Positions 27,528 through 37,011 are shown, counted from the stretch's first letter. The stretch: 64,000 nt of DNA from Clostridiales bacterium (GCA_031269465.1 JAISZB010000216.1:1-64000), one strand, 5' to 3'. Translations and numbers: made by a program. Notes: generated from the letters alone by a model not told the origin.

Positions 27528-28496
27528 ATGGAGGAAATAAGGAAGAAGCATTTTCGCTCATTCGCCATCAACTTCTTGTTGCTGGCGGCGCTTTACGCCA
27601 TTTTTCTCGCTTCATTCAAATCAGGCATCCTGAACAACTACTATCAAGGGCTGATTTGCTACATGCTTATAAACATAATGCTTACAGTGAGCCTCAACCT
27701 TACAACGGGCTTTCTTGGACAGCTTCCGCTTGGCCATGCGGGATTCATGGCTGTCGGAGCTTACGCCTCCGGCATATTTACAAAGACGGTTCTTCTACCG
27801 CCGGCTGTTTCTCTTGCGCTGGCGCTAGCCATTTCCTCCCTTATGGCATTCGCCTGCGGAATAGCGATAGGCGTTCCTGCGCTTAGGCTAAAGGGCGATT
27901 ATCTTGCGATAATCACGCTCGGCTTTGGAGAGATAATACGAAATGTCATCTTGAACCTGAAAATAACTGGTGGAACAAGCTACAGGGGCATACCTCAGCA
28001 CGCAGGCTTTACGTCGATTTTCTGGATTACGGCGGCCTGCGTCTACATTATTTCCGCATTGATATCGTCCAGGCACGGCCGCGCAATACTCTCCATAAGA
28101 GAAGACGAAATAGCGGCTGAAGCATGCGGCATAAACACCACATTCTACAAGCTTTTCGCGTTCTCGCTCTCCGCTGCCGCAGCTGGCGCCGCAGGCGCTC
28201 TCTATGCCAGCTATCAGACTGTTTTGACTCCGGCCAGCTTCACATACAATCAATCTATTGAAATGACGATAATGGTCGTCTTAGGAGGGATGGGCTCTAT
28301 CACTGGCTCCATAGCATCCGCTGCGGTTCTCACCCTTCTTCCGGCTTTTCTGAGCGATCTGGCTAAATACAGGATGCTCATCTATTCCATTTTGCTTATC
28401 GTCATAATGATTTTCAAGCCTGCCGGGCTTCTTGGGTCGCGTGAATTCTCAATGAGAAGATTGATAGCCAAGCTTCGAAGGAGGGAGGCGAATTGA
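27528..28496 (+). CDS. livM: Branched-chain amino-acid ABC permease LivM
   Basis: 322 residues with about nine membrane segments. LivM motifs: LNLTTGFLGQLPLGHAGFMA (about 62), PALRLKGDYLAIITLGFGEI (about 117), SIREDEIAAEACGIN (about 187), VVLGGMGSITGSI. Pairs with LivH to form the membrane pore. No clear RBS precedes the ATG, which fits an inserted sequence just upstream. The stop codon TGA overlaps the livG ATG. Confidence 0.92.
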   Translation: MEEIRKKHFRSFAINFLLLAALYAIFLASFKSGILNNYYQGLICYMLINIMLTVSLNLTTGFLGQLPLGHAGFMAVGAYASGIFTKTVLLPPAVSLALALAISSLMAFACGIAIGVPALRLKGDYLAIITLGFGEIIRNVILNLKITGGTSYRGIPQHAGFTSIFWITAACVYIISALISSRHGRAILSIREDEIAAEACGINTTFYKLFAFSLSAAAAGAAGALYASYQTVLTPASFTYNQSIEMTIMVVLGGMGSITGSIASAAVLTLLPAFLSDLAKYRMLIYSILLIVIMIFKPAGLLGSREFSMRRLIAKLRRREAN

Positions 28497-29254
28497 TGCC
28501 GTTTCTATCCGTCAAAAATCTGGGAGTGAGCTTTGGAGGGCTAAAAGCCGTAGACGGCTTTAGCCTTGAGATGGGCAAGGATGAGCTTCTGGGCCTCATA
28601 GGTCCTAACGGAGCAGGAAAAACCACTGTCTTCAACCTATTGACGGGCGTATACGCGCCGTCTCAGGGGAGCGTCTCATTCAACGGCAAAATCATATCCA
28701 AGCTCAGAACCAGCGCCATAAATGATGCGGGGATTGCCAGGACATTTCAGAACATAAGGCTTTTTAAAAATCTTTCCGTCATGGACAATGTAAGAATAGC
28801 TTTGCATGGATCCATGAGGTACAGTCCGCTGACTGGAATTCTTCGCTTGAGAGAGTACTGGGAGCAAGAAGAGGAAACTGACAGGAGGGCTGTGGAGATT
28901 CTTGAAGTGTTCGGATTAAGCGACGCGAAAGACGAAAAAGCTTCAAGCCTCCCTTACGGGAGGCAGCGAAAGCTTGAAATCGCGAGAGCCTTGGGTTCAA
29001 GCCCCAAGCTCCTGCTTCTGGATGAGCCGGCGGCTGGCATGAATCACAGCGAGACATCCGAGCTGATGGATACGATAAGCTTCGTCAGAAAAAAGTTCAG
29101 CGTGGCGATTCTTCTGATAGAGCACGACATGCAGCTAGTAATGGGAATCTGCGAACGCATAGTAGTAATGGACTATGGAACTGTCATCGCCAGCGGTTCT
29201 CCAGAGGAGATAAAGAGCAGCAAAGTGGTTATAGCCGCTTATCTGGGGGAGTGA
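28496..29254 (+). CDS. livG: Branched-chain amino-acid ABC ATPase LivG
   Basis: 252 residues from the ATG at 28496 (GGAGGGAGG upstream). Walker A GPNGAGKTT (about 35), GIARTFQNIRLF Q-loop region, signature LPYGRQRKLEIARA (about 153), Walker B LLLLDEPAAGMN, and a C-terminal LivG-type tail (GSPEEIKSSKVVIAAYLGE). Energises the LivHM permease in the cytoplasm. Confidence 0.95.
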   Translation: MPFLSVKNLGVSFGGLKAVDGFSLEMGKDELLGLIGPNGAGKTTVFNLLTGVYAPSQGSVSFNGKIISKLRTSAINDAGIARTFQNIRLFKNLSVMDNVRIALHGSMRYSPLTGILRLREYWEQEEETDRRAVEILEVFGLSDAKDEKASSLPYGRQRKLEIARALGSSPKLLLLDEPAAGMNHSETSELMDTISFVRKKFSVAILLIEHDMQLVMGICERIVVMDYGTVIASGSPEEIKSSKVVIAAYLGE

Positions 29255-29259
29255 CGCCG

Positions 29260-29964
29260 ATGCTTGAGGTTAAGGATTTACATGTGCATTATGGAGCCAT
29301 ACATGCAATAAAGGGCATAAGCTTCCATGTGGGCGAGGGAGAGATAGTATCCCTTATAGGCGCGAACGGAGCGGGCAAAACTACGACTCTTCAAGCAATG
29401 TCCGGACTGAAGAAGATATCTGGCGGCTTCGTCGCATTTATGGGCAATGATCTGGCAAAGATAAAGCCGGAGAAGATACTGCGGCTTGGAATGGCGCATG
29501 TTCCTGAAGGGCGGCGCATATTTTCCAGGATGAGCGTTCAGGAGAATCTCGAGATGAGCGCTTACATCGTAAAAAGCAAAGAGCAGGTTCAGGAGGAGTT
29601 CAAGCATGTGCTCGAGCTGTTTCCCAGGCTTGGCGAGAGGCTCAAGCAAAGAGCCGGAACCTTGAGCGGAGGGGAGCAGCAGATGCTGGCTATAAGCCGC
29701 GCCCTTATGTCAAGGCCAAAGATGATCCTCATGGATGAGCCGTCAATGGGGCTTTCTCCGATACTTGTCAAGGAAATTTTCCGCATTGTCGCGCAGTGCA
29801 AAAAGGACGGGATGACTATTCTTCTGGTGGAGCAGAACGCCAGCATAGCATTGTCGATATCGGACAGGGCATATGTGCTTGAAACCGGAAGAATTGCCTT
29901 GGAAGGAAACTCATCCGAGCTGATGGGAAATGTCGAGGTCAAAAAGGCATACCTCGGCGGATGA
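29260..29964 (+). CDS. livF: Branched-chain amino-acid ABC ATPase LivF
   Basis: 234 residues from the ATG at 29260 (GGGGGAG upstream); a GTG at 29251 overlapping the livG stop is an alternative. Walker A GANGAGKTT, LivF-specific HVPEGRRIFSRMSVQENLEM, signature LSGGEQQML, Walker B ILMDEPSMGLSP. Acts as a heterodimer with LivG. The stop codon is separated from the next PAL-1 copy by one base. Confidence 0.95.
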   Translation: MLEVKDLHVHYGAIHAIKGISFHVGEGEIVSLIGANGAGKTTTLQAMSGLKKISGGFVAFMGNDLAKIKPEKILRLGMAHVPEGRRIFSRMSVQENLEMSAYIVKSKEQVQEEFKHVLELFPRLGERLKQRAGTLSGGEQQMLAISRALMSRPKMILMDEPSMGLSPILVKEIFRIVAQCKKDGMTILLVEQNASIALSISDRAYVLETGRIALEGNSSELMGNVEVKKAYLGG

Positions 29965-29965
29965 A

Positions 29966-30134
29966 TATACTGATTTGCAGCCAAATGCACTTATTTTGCA
30001 GCCTGACTGCGCAGCGAGAGCGAAATGACGATATCAATCGCGCCTTGAAAGTGGACAGTCTAATTGCATAACAGGCATGCTGATTTTCATAGGAAATTGC
30101 TTTCTTAAAGAAACATTTGATGTAAATCGGCACA
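29966..30134. repeat. PAL-1 copy directly after the livF stop codon
   Basis: TATACTGATTTGCAGCCAAA start; core GAGCGAAATGACGATATCAA; then a second end ATGCTGATTTTCATAGGAAA to TGTAAATCGGCAC. Possibly one copy followed by a half copy. Confidence 0.85.
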
Positions 30135-30155
30135 TATTGACTGCAAGCCGCCAAT

Positions 30156-30196
30156 AAAAGCAAAAGCCGGAGAAGAAGCTCCGGCTTTTGCTTTTA
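30156..30196 (+). terminator. liv operon terminator
   Basis: AAAAGCAAAAGCCGGAG pairs with CTCCGGCTTTTGCTTTT around AAGAAG: a 17-base perfect stem. Confidence 0.85.
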
Positions 30197-30237
30197 TAAT
30201 GAATAGGGCTATTTCTTCTTCCATGCCTAGCGTAAGT

Positions 30238-30350
30238 TTCTGATTTCGCAGCCTGACCCTGAAGCGAGTGAGAAATGCCGATATCAATCGCACCTTGGAA
30301 GTGGACAGTCAGGCTCTTATCTTAGGTTCATTTGGAGGCGCATCGGCACG
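30238..30350. repeat. PAL-1 copy
   Basis: TTTCTGATTTCGCAGCCTGA start, GAGAAATGCCGATATCAATC core, TGGACAGTCAGGCT, decaying towards CATCGGCAC. Confidence 0.65.
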
Positions 30351-30383
30351 CAACTAGAAAATGGATTATTAGGCCTTAAAAGC

Positions 30384-30608
30384 GGAGCTTTGGCTGTATA
30401 TGTCGGGCATATGAAATTTCATTTTTGATTTTGGCTGTAGATATTGGCATTTAGAGGCGTGAAAGCGCTGAATTCATGCATTTAAGAATGCCAGCGCAGG
30501 AGGCCTTCCGCTCCAAAATAGGCACGCTGATTTTCATAGGAGAAATTACCTTGAAAAGAACATTTCAATGAAAATCAGTATGCATTTGGTTGCAAATCAT
30601 CGACATAT
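30384..30608. repeat. PAL-1 composite with reversed module B
   Basis: Contains module B in the opposite orientation at 30461-30496 (GCGCTGAATTCATGCATTTA), then CTCCAAAATAGGCACGCTGA, a half copy ending AAAATCAGTATG and a last end TTGCAAATCATCG. Confidence 0.7.
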
Positions 30609-30620
30609 GGGGAAATAATC

Positions 30621-32243
30621 CTATTTCTTCTTTGCTCTCTCGATGTTTATTTTCTTTCCCTTAATCTTCTTGTTTTTCATCCCGTTTATTATATCTTTTA
30701 CGTATTCCTTTGGAACGTCAACGAAGGTGAATTCCTCATAAATGTCGATGTGCCCGATTACGCGGCCGGGGATGCCGGTTTCTCCGGCCACTGCGCCGAC
30801 GATGTCATTGGGTTTGACCTTCTCCTTTTTGCCGATCGTAATGAACAAGCGAGCCATGTTCTCTTCAGTGGAGTCGTGGCTTCCCTTCTTTCGGTAGCCG
30901 GAACCCCTGGACTGATCTGCCGGCTCTATGTCAAGATCCAGCTCCTCTGCGTCCGCGTCATACAGGTTGTGCTTCATTAATGCCGCAGCTATGTCCAAAG
31001 CGGAATAGTCCTCTGTTATGATGCTTTCCACGATGTTGATGTACTTGGTCAGATGTCCTTCATCCATGATGGATTTGATCTTGTCGACGAAGTACCTTGT
31101 TTTGTTCTCTTCGATGTCTCCGAGGCTTGGAAGCTTCTTAAGGAATATTTTCGCTTTTGTAAGCTTCATGATCTCGCGGAGCTTGTAGATTTCCTTGCCT
31201 ACAACGAAGGTGTAGGCCCTGCCGGACTTTCCGGCGCGCCCGGTCCTTCCTACGCGGTGGATGTAGTATTCTTCGTCCTGAGGGATGTCATAGTTGAAGA
31301 CGATGTCAATGTCATCCACATCTATTCCACGGGCGGCGACGTCGGTAGCAACCAGAATTTCAATCGTGCGGTTCCTGAACTTTTTCATGACCAGATCACG
31401 CATGCTCTGCTTCATGTCGCCGTGGAGCCCTTCAGCAAAGTAGCCGCGCCCCTGTAGCTGCTCAACCAGCTCGTCGACGAGCTTTTTTGTATTGCAGAAT
31501 ATCAGGGAGAGGCCCGGATTGTCCATGTCAATCAAGCGGCACAGAGCGTCGAGCTTTATCTTCTCTTTGACCTCGAAGTAAACCTGGTCAATGGAAGGCA
31601 CAGTAAGCTCTTTGTGAACGACCATCACATGCTCAGGGTCTTTCTGATAGCGGTGGGTCAGCTCCAGGATCTCTTTGGGCATGGTGGCTGAAAAAAGCAT
31701 CGTTTGGCGATTTGTTGGTATTTTGTCAAGAATGGTTTCAATGTCGTCCCGAAATCCCATGTCGAGCATTTCATCCGCTTCATCTAAAACGACCAGTTGC
31801 ACAGTCTCCATTTTGAGCGTGCGCCTGTTCATGTGATCCATGACGCGTCCGGGAGTTCCTATGATGACCTGGGCTCCTTTTCTAAGGGCGATGATCTGCC
31901 GGTCTATCGGCTGGCCGCCGTAGATTGGGATTACCTTTATGTTTTCACGGTATTTGAGAAGCTTTCTGAACTCTTCGCTAATCTGTATGGCCAGCTCGCG
32001 GGTGGGGCAGAGAATTACGGCCTGAAGCCTTTTGTCATACTGGTTTATCTTTTCGAGAAGAGGTATGCCAAAGGCTGCGGTCTTGCCGGTTCCTGTCTGG
32101 GATTGGCCGATTACGTCGCGCCCGGACATGATTATTTCTATTGACTGGGACTGTATCGGAGTCGCCTCCTCAAATCCCATGTCTGATATGGCGTGCAATG
32201 TTTCTGGAGATAGATTCATTTCTTCAAACTTTAAATAGTTCAT
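30621..32243 (-). CDS. DEAD-box RNA helicase with DbpA-type RNA-binding domain
   Basis: 540 residues. Q motif (FEEMNLSPETLHAISDMGFEE), motif I SQTGTGKT (about 47-54), PTRELA, TPGR, DEAD (about 154), SAT, and VI HRVGRTGR. The C-terminal 75 residues (ARLFITIGKKEKVKPNDIVG) form a DbpA/CsdA RNA-binding domain, ending in a lysine-rich tail. Resembles CshA/DeaD proteins active in ribosome assembly, RNA decay and cold growth. Start ATG follows AAAGGAACAACTC. A 1-kb upstream gap may include a long leader. Confidence 0.94.
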   Translation of the reverse strand: MNYLKFEEMNLSPETLHAISDMGFEEATPIQSQSIEIIMSGRDVIGQSQTGTGKTAAFGIPLLEKINQYDKRLQAVILCPTRELAIQISEEFRKLLKYRENIKVIPIYGGQPIDRQIIALRKGAQVIIGTPGRVMDHMNRRTLKMETVQLVVLDEADEMLDMGFRDDIETILDKIPTNRQTMLFSATMPKEILELTHRYQKDPEHVMVVHKELTVPSIDQVYFEVKEKIKLDALCRLIDMDNPGLSLIFCNTKKLVDELVEQLQGRGYFAEGLHGDMKQSMRDLVMKKFRNRTIEILVATDVAARGIDVDDIDIVFNYDIPQDEEYYIHRVGRTGRAGKSGRAYTFVVGKEIYKLREIMKLTKAKIFLKKLPSLGDIEENKTRYFVDKIKSIMDEGHLTKYINIVESIITEDYSALDIAAALMKHNLYDADAEELDLDIEPADQSRGSGYRKKGSHDSTEENMARLFITIGKKEKVKPNDIVGAVAGETGIPGRVIGHIDIYEEFTFVDVPKEYVKDIINGMKNKKIKGKKINIERAKKK

Positions 32244-32687
32244 GAGTTGTTCCTTTCATTCGCCCGCGTTTAGCGAGCCTGCATTTGTCTGATTCCATCC
32301 GCGGCAGAATCGGCGCGGTTTCCCTGATGAAAGCGGCTTTACAGCCCTTCCCGTAATGGTCAAGCATTATTTTTCACCCCGACCTGCGCGGCCTCTGCAT
32401 ATAGAGGGCGTTCCCGCGCAAAAGGATGCGCCCTCAAAGAGGCTGCGCGCCGAATCCTCGCATAATCTCAAAAGCCGCATGAATTTTTAAGCATGCCCAG
32501 GGCTCGGAAGGAAAAATAATGCTTGAACACGGCGCAATTGCGCAGCTGCATCTGCTTCAATAATGAAATCACTGCCTTTAGCGCTTCCCCCTGCTTGGTG
32601 CATCTATAGTATTGCTGGATTTTTTTAACTTTAATCAACATCAGCTAAAAAAATCCAATAAAGCCCAAGGCATCGTTTGAATCTATG
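32244..32687. other. Upstream region of the helicase gene
   Basis: No gene seen. Could hold a long 5' leader as in cold-inducible helicases, but I could not place a promoter with confidence. Confidence 0.3.
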
Positions 32688-32795
32688 TATACTGATTTGC
32701 ATGTGAAACTGCCTATATATCGATTTACATAAATTCCTATTGCGGCTCTATATAATTAAGCTTGCAATAGATGCATTTGACTGCAAATCGGCGCG
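32688..32795. repeat. PAL-1 copy (short, diverged)
   Basis: TATACTGATTTGCATGTGAA start, a second internal start-like end CGATTTACATAAATTCC, and GCATTTGACTGCAAATCGGC at the other end. Confidence 0.75.
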
Positions 32796-32886
32796 CATTG
32801 GATATTTCAACCGCTTTGCATTCATTCTTAAAAGGGCTTTAAACGGCTCGCAGAGCTGCGAAACCTTATGCTAAATCACTCGCCGC

Positions 32887-32921
32887 GAAAAAAGCCGGAA
32901 AAGGTTATCCTTTATCCGGCT
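32887..32921 (-). terminator. rpmB terminator
   Basis: On the minus strand GCCGGATAAAGG pairs with CCTTTTCCGGC followed by TTTTTTC. Confidence 0.8.
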
Positions 32922-32946
32922 CCTATTGGCTAAAGTGCTTGAATGA

Positions 32947-33085
32947 TACACCGATTTGCAGTCAAATGCACCGATTTTGGAGCTTGATTATCCATTGAAT
33001 GGTGCGAAATGCCGAAATCGTCATTTCGCACCATTCAATGGATAATCAAGATCCAAAATCGGAACTTTCAATGCAACTCAGTATA
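32947..33085. repeat. PAL-1 copy, best-preserved palindrome
   Basis: Arms of 41 bases (32971-33011 and 33022-33062) pair with a single mismatch around a 10-base loop. Each arm holds CCATTGAATGGTGCGAAATG. Outer ends TACACCGATTTGCAGTCAAA and CAACTCAGTATA. Confidence 0.95.
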
Positions 33086-33216
33086 ATTGTTATCCCGGAC
33101 GATTTCCAATATCCGCCCTAAGTCGCAAGCTAGGCTGAAGCACTATAAAAGAATAAATTTAGCCGGTTATGTCCGCAATAAAGGGACAGCTAACGCTTGT
33201 GATATGGCGATGCTTC

Positions 33217-33288
33217 ATATGCGCCGGTTTTGGAGCTTGGCTATCATCTGAGAAGCCGCATAGCCAAGTTCCATATGGGCGCCAGCAT
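33217..33288. repeat. PAL-1 short derivative beside the rpmB stop
   Basis: CATATGCGCCGGTTTTGGAG and GCCAAGTTCCATATGGGCGC form a shortened hairpin of the family. Confidence 0.6.
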
Positions 33289-33289
33289 G

Positions 33290-33490
33290 TCATATGGCTC
33301 GAGTTACCTTGTTTGATCTAAGGCATCTTGTACAGATGTGAATGCTTTTTACCGTGCCGTTTTCAATTATCTGCAACTTTTTGATGTTTGGCTTCCATTT
33401 GCGGTTGGCCCGCCTGGAAACCTGGCTGCGAGTGATGCTGATTCTGTGGCCTGTTTGAATGGATTTATCGCAGATATCGCATTTTGCCAT
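33290..33490 (-). CDS. rpmB: 50S ribosomal protein L28
   Basis: 66 residues. MAKCDICDKSIQTGHRISIT and SQVSRRANRKWKPNIKKLQ are characteristic; CDIC and CTRC pairs mark the zinc-binding (C+) form. Part of the large subunit. The ATG follows AAGGAGGTGTAAT. Own promoter at 33597 and terminator at 32887, so monocistronic. Confidence 0.96.
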   Translation of the reverse strand: MAKCDICDKSIQTGHRISITRSQVSRRANRKWKPNIKKLQIIENGTVKSIHICTRCLRSNKVTRAI

Positions 33491-33596
33491 ATTACACCTC
33501 CTTGAATATTTCCCTTAAGCGGCAACCTCTAAATTCCACGGAAGGCAGAGGGATTTTTTGGCGCCGCACGCAAAGCTTAAAAATTCACATTGAACT

Positions 33597-33625
33597 ACTA
33601 TATCATAAGAATTTAATAAATGCAA
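33597..33625 (-). promoter_or_regulatory. rpmB promoter
   Basis: On the minus strand TTGCAT, 17-base spacer, TATAGT, about 107 bases upstream of the rpmB start. Confidence 0.6.
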
Positions 33626-33801
33626 ATGTTTTTCTGTTTTCATGCATTTCAATCACTGTTTGCCAAAAAGCGCCATCCATGGCTGCATATCGCATGGGGG
33701 CGATATAGCCCGTAATGCTGCCGCGAGGCAAACGCGCAGGATTGACGGATTATCCATTGAAGAGTTGCATTGACAGGGAGTGTTCTATGAGGTAAAATCA
33801 A

Positions 33802-33938
33802 TATACTGATTTGCATATGAAACTACTTGTTAGTAGACTGATTTACAGTCATATGTATACCGATAAGCGGCCGGATGTTCCTATATTGAAGCATGACTGT
33901 CCACATTCAAGGTGCGATTGATATCGGCATTTCGCCTA
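33802..33938. repeat. PAL-1 copy upstream of truA
   Basis: TATACTGATTTGCATATGAA start, internal end TGATTTACAGTCATATG, then CAAGGTGCGATTGATATCGG; truncated at the truA side. Its reading frame joins truA's, giving a false 24-residue N-terminal extension. Confidence 0.8.
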
Positions 33939-33964
33939 GCTCTGCAGCCGGAGAATTTAAGAAA

Positions 33965-34699
33965 ATGCAAATATTGTTAACGCTTGCTTATGACGGCACC
34001 AATTATGGAGGCTGGCAGAGGCAGAAAAATGCTGTAACTGTCCAGCAGAGGCTGGAGGAAGCGCTAGAGTCGATATTCGGCGATCCAATAAGAGCCGCAG
34101 GAGCAAGCAGGACGGATGCCGGAGTGCATGCTCTGGGGCAGCGGGCTTCTTTTTTTATAGAAGAAAACAGGATACCGATGGGAAAGCTTCCAATTGTCAT
34201 AAATTCATATCTTCCATCAGACATCGCCGTTTCTTGCGCGCAGCAAGTTCCCGACGCTTTCAACCCCAGATTCGACGCAAAGGAGAAGACCTACGAGTAC
34301 AGGATATGGTACGCCAAATTTCCGAATCCTCTCCAGAGGATTACATCTTTATTCCATCCCTATGAACTGGATGTAGGGGAAATGAAGAAAGCGGCTTCGG
34401 CCTTTGTAGGAGAGCATGACTTCTCTGCATTCTGTTCGGCGGGAACGCTCGTAAAGTCGAGAGTCAGGAAAGTTTTCGAATGCAGGGTTGACGAGGCGGC
34501 GCCGATTTTAACCTTTACTGTTCGCGGAGACGGCTTCCTTTACAATATGGTTCGCATTATAGCGGGGACTCTTTTGTATGTGGGACAGGGCAAGATAAAA
34601 GCTGAAGACGCCCCTTATATCATAGAGTCCAGAAATCGCGCGCTGGCGGGAAAAACCGCTCCTCCTCAAGGCTTGACACTGCTTGAAATAAAATATTGA
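33965..34699 (+). CDS. truA: tRNA pseudouridine(38-40) synthase TruA
   Basis: 244 residues from the ATG at 33965 (GGAG 11 bases upstream); upstream in-frame codons come from a PAL-1 repeat and are not part of the family sequence. LTLAYDGTNYGGWQRQ opens the protein, the catalytic Asp is in RTDAGVHALGQ (about 50), and FLYNMVRIIAGTLL sits near 205. It modifies the anticodon stem-loop of tRNAs. The stop codon TGA lies inside the -35 box of the rplM promoter. Confidence 0.95.
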   Translation: MQILLTLAYDGTNYGGWQRQKNAVTVQQRLEEALESIFGDPIRAAGASRTDAGVHALGQRASFFIEENRIPMGKLPIVINSYLPSDIAVSCAQQVPDAFNPRFDAKEKTYEYRIWYAKFPNPLQRITSLFHPYELDVGEMKKAASAFVGEHDFSAFCSAGTLVKSRVRKVFECRVDEAAPILTFTVRGDGFLYNMVRIIAGTLLYVGQGKIKAEDAPYIIESRNRALAGKTAPPQGLTLLEIKY

Positions 34700-34724
34700 C
34701 AAAGCTAGAAATTAAGTCTAATAT
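34696..34724 (+). promoter_or_regulatory. rplM-rpsI promoter overlapping the truA stop
   Basis: TTGACA, exactly 17 bases, TAATAT: near-consensus sigma-A promoter. Its -35 box overlaps the truA stop codon. Confidence 0.8.
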
Positions 34725-34730
34725 AAGTAA

Positions 34731-34834
34731 GTATGCTAAACGACACTATCAGACTTGATCCGTAGCCCCGGGTTCAGCATAAATAGTGAATATGGAAATC
34801 AGCGCTTGGGCGCTGTGAAACATGGAGGAAGACA
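34731..34834 (+). promoter_or_regulatory. rplM leader, possible L13 autoregulatory RNA
   Basis: The leader starts near TATGCTAAACGACACTATCA and closes with AGCATAAATAGTG: TATGCT/AGCATA and CACTAT/ATAGTG can pair, which suits the structured L13 leader known from Firmicutes. Fold not verified by computation. GGAGGAAGACA precedes the rplM ATG. Confidence 0.45.
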
Positions 34835-35272
34835 ATGAGAAGCACTACGATAGTAAAAGCATCGGATATTACGCGCAAATGGCATCTTGTCGACGCTTCA
34901 GGCCACACATTGGGCCGTTTGTCCTCAGAGATCGCCAAAGTGCTCCGTGGCAAGCACAAGCCGATCTACAGCACTTTCCTTGATACGGGGGATTACGTCA
35001 TCGTCGTAAATTGCGAAAAGATCACAGTTACCGGCAAAAAGCTCGATCAAAAAATCTACAAGAGATATTCCGGATGGGTTGGCGGACTGAAGCAGACCAC
35101 CCTTCGAGAGAAACTTGCCAAGAAGCCGGAAGACGTAATATACCATGCAGTCAAGGGCATGCTGCCAAAAAACGCGCTGGGCGCGCAAATGCTTAAAAAG
35201 CTTCACGTGTACGCCGGACCTAATCACAAAAATCAGGCTCAGATGCCGGAAGCATTGGAGATAACCTATTGA
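34835..35272 (+). CDS. rplM: 50S ribosomal protein L13
   Basis: 145 residues. Typical motifs: [60 protein letters not shown], and [11 protein letters not shown]. An early-assembly protein of the large subunit. First of the rplM-rpsI operon, 98 bp before rpsI. Confidence 0.97.
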   Translation: MRSTTIVKASDITRKWHLVDASGHTLGRLSSEIAKVLRGKHKPIYSTFLDTGDYVIVVNCEKITVTGKKLDQKIYKRYSGWVGGLKQTTLREKLAKKPEDVIYHAVKGMLPKNALGAQMLKKLHVYAGPNHKNQAQMPEALEITY

Positions 35273-35370
35273 TTGGAAAGCCTGCTCTCGAGCGATGCTT
35301 TAAACTCCATTAAGGAGCCGGCGAACGCCCCTAAATTTATAATAGCCGCAAGTTTGAAAGGAGTCATTAT

Positions 35371-35766
35371 ATGGCAGGCGCTGCATCGTATTATGGAACC
35401 GGAAGAAGGAAAAGCTCGGTGGCCAGAGTTTATATTCTTCCAGGAAACGGCAAAATAACTGTGAATAAAAGAGATATAGATCAATACTTCGGCCTTGAGA
35501 CGCTGAAGCTTATCATCAGGCAGCCTCTCGAGGTGACGGGATCGCTCGGAAAGTTCGATGTGAAAGTTAATGTGTTCGGAGGAGGCTATACAGGACAGGC
35601 TGGCGCCATAAGGCACGGCATCTCCAGGGCTCTTTTGCTTGCGGACGCGGATTTCAGGCCTGTTTTGAAAAAGGCTGGCTTCCTGACCAGAGACCCTCGA
35701 ATGAAGGAAAGAAAGAAATACGGTTTGAAAGGCGCAAGGCGCGCGCCTCAGTTCTCCAAGCGCTAA
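35371..35766 (+). CDS. rpsI: 30S ribosomal protein S9
   Basis: 131 residues. [20 protein letters not shown] at the start and the basic tail [14 protein letters not shown], which reaches the P-site tRNA, are intact. GAAAGGAGTCATTAT precedes the ATG. Ends the operon; terminator at 36047. Confidence 0.97.
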   Translation: MAGAASYYGTGRRKSSVARVYILPGNGKITVNKRDIDQYFGLETLKLIIRQPLEVTGSLGKFDVKVNVFGGGYTGQAGAIRHGISRALLLADADFRPVLKKAGFLTRDPRMKERKKYGLKGARRAPQFSKR

Positions 35767-35901
35767 GTTTTTTGCTTTGGCGCATGCGCGCATAGCTTGG
35801 GGCTTTGAGTTCGAGGTTTATATTTCTGTAAGAAGAGGTTCAGCCTCAAAGACGAGGCGGAGGCCATTGAATTGGACGGCTCATTTCATTGGTTTTTTGC
35901 T

Positions 35902-35999
35902 TGCTGATTTTCATAGAAATTCACCTTTTTTGGAGCTTGATTAGTGCTTCAATGGATAATCAAGCTCCAAAAAAGGAACATTGAATGAAAATCGGTATG
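35902..35999. repeat. PAL-1 short copy
   Basis: TTGCTGATTTTCATAGAAAT start, TTTTTTGGAGCTTGATTAG, and the mirror TAATCAAGCTCCAAAAAAGG with AAAATCGGTATGT end. The central GCGAAATGCCG part is deleted, as in the sigma-gene copy. Confidence 0.9.
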
Positions 36000-36046
36000 T
36001 CTCGGAGCTTTAGCTTCTAAAGCGCTTAAAGGATATCATGCCGTTT

Positions 36047-36080
36047 AAAAGGGATACGAAAATACTCGTATCCCTTTTTA
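36047..36080 (+). terminator. rplM-rpsI terminator
   Basis: AAAAGGGATACGA pairs exactly with TCGTATCCCTTTT around AAATAC. Confidence 0.85.
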
Positions 36081-36156
36081 TATATCGGTTCGTTGATGGC
36101 ATCCCCTTAATCAGGATTGCAATTGACATTTATGCGCTGCTCCTTTAAGATTAAGT

Positions 36157-36290
36157 TATATCGATTTGCACTCAAATGCACCTTTTTTGGAGTTTGGCCT
36201 TCCGCTGGCGCTGATATTCTTAAATGCATGAATTCAGCGCTTTCAAGCTTCACGCAGCTAAGCCAAGCTTAAAAGCCGATTTAATATGCG
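36157..36290. repeat. PAL-1 copy carrying module B
   Basis: TATATCGATTTGCACTCAAA start; module B at 36208-36243; AGCCAAGCTTAAAAGCCGAT toward the end. Confidence 0.8.
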
Positions 36291-36435
36291 CTTTCATGCA
36301 TTCTTTGATGAGGCAGGCTTGGAATTCCATAAATTTGACAGTATTTTAGCACTGGCGTTTCGACTATTGCAAGCCTATAATATAAAGGCGCGAAATGCGC
36401 AATCCAGCATGACGATTTTTGCGATGGCTGACCGC

Positions 36436-36566
36436 TATACTGATTTTCATAGAAAATTATCTTTTTTTGAGCTTGATATGCAGCGAGTGCGATTGATATC
36501 GGCATTTCGCACTACTCAATGGATAATAAAGCATCAAAAAAGGAGCATTTGATGAAAATCGATATA
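36436..36566. repeat. PAL-1 copy
   Basis: TATACTGATTTTCATAGAAA start, GCGATTGATATCGGCATTTC core, AAAAAAGGAGCATTTGATGA then ATCGATATA end. Confidence 0.9.
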
Positions 36567-36596
36567 TGTTGATGCGCGGCCTGATTTAAATTTTGA

Positions 36597-36681
36597 TATA
36601 CTGATTTGCAGTATGACGCATCTGTTTTGGATCCTGATTATCTATAGAGACATAGGATTTTCATAAGCAAATCAGCATAAT
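36597..36681. repeat. PAL-1 short copy
   Basis: TATACTGATTTGCAGTATGA start, TTTTGGATCCTGATTATC, CATAAGCAAATCAGCATAAT end. Confidence 0.85.
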
Positions 36682-36885
36682 ATACTCAATGCGCAGTAAA
36701 TGCGCCAAGAGCCTGTATAATTCGCCTTAATCGCTTGCAGGTTGAGAGCTTGTCCGCAAATGGGAGGAAAGGTTATTTCAAACTGTAATTTCAAAGAATC
36801 CTTAATTCTCGTCACTGAGCCTTATTAACGGATAAGCTCTAAGATAATGCCAAAACACCGAAAGGAGGCGCGCTGATGCCCGCGC

Positions 36886-36986
36886 TATGCCTATTTGCAA
36901 TAAATGCGCCTATTTTGGAGCTTGATTGTACATTTAAGGAGCTGTACATCAAGCTAAAATAGGAATTTTTCTGCAAATCAGCATTA
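36886..36986. repeat. PAL-1 copy 25 bp upstream of the glutamate synthase start
   Basis: TATGCCTATTTGCAATAAAT start, CTATTTTGGAGCTTGATTGT, mirror CATCAAGCTAAAATAGG, end TGCAAATCAGCATTA. It interrupts a GC-rich dyad: GGCGCGC lies on one side and GCGCGC on the other. Confidence 0.85.
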
Positions 36987-37011
36987 ATGCGCAGGCGCGC
37001 GAACTGACATG

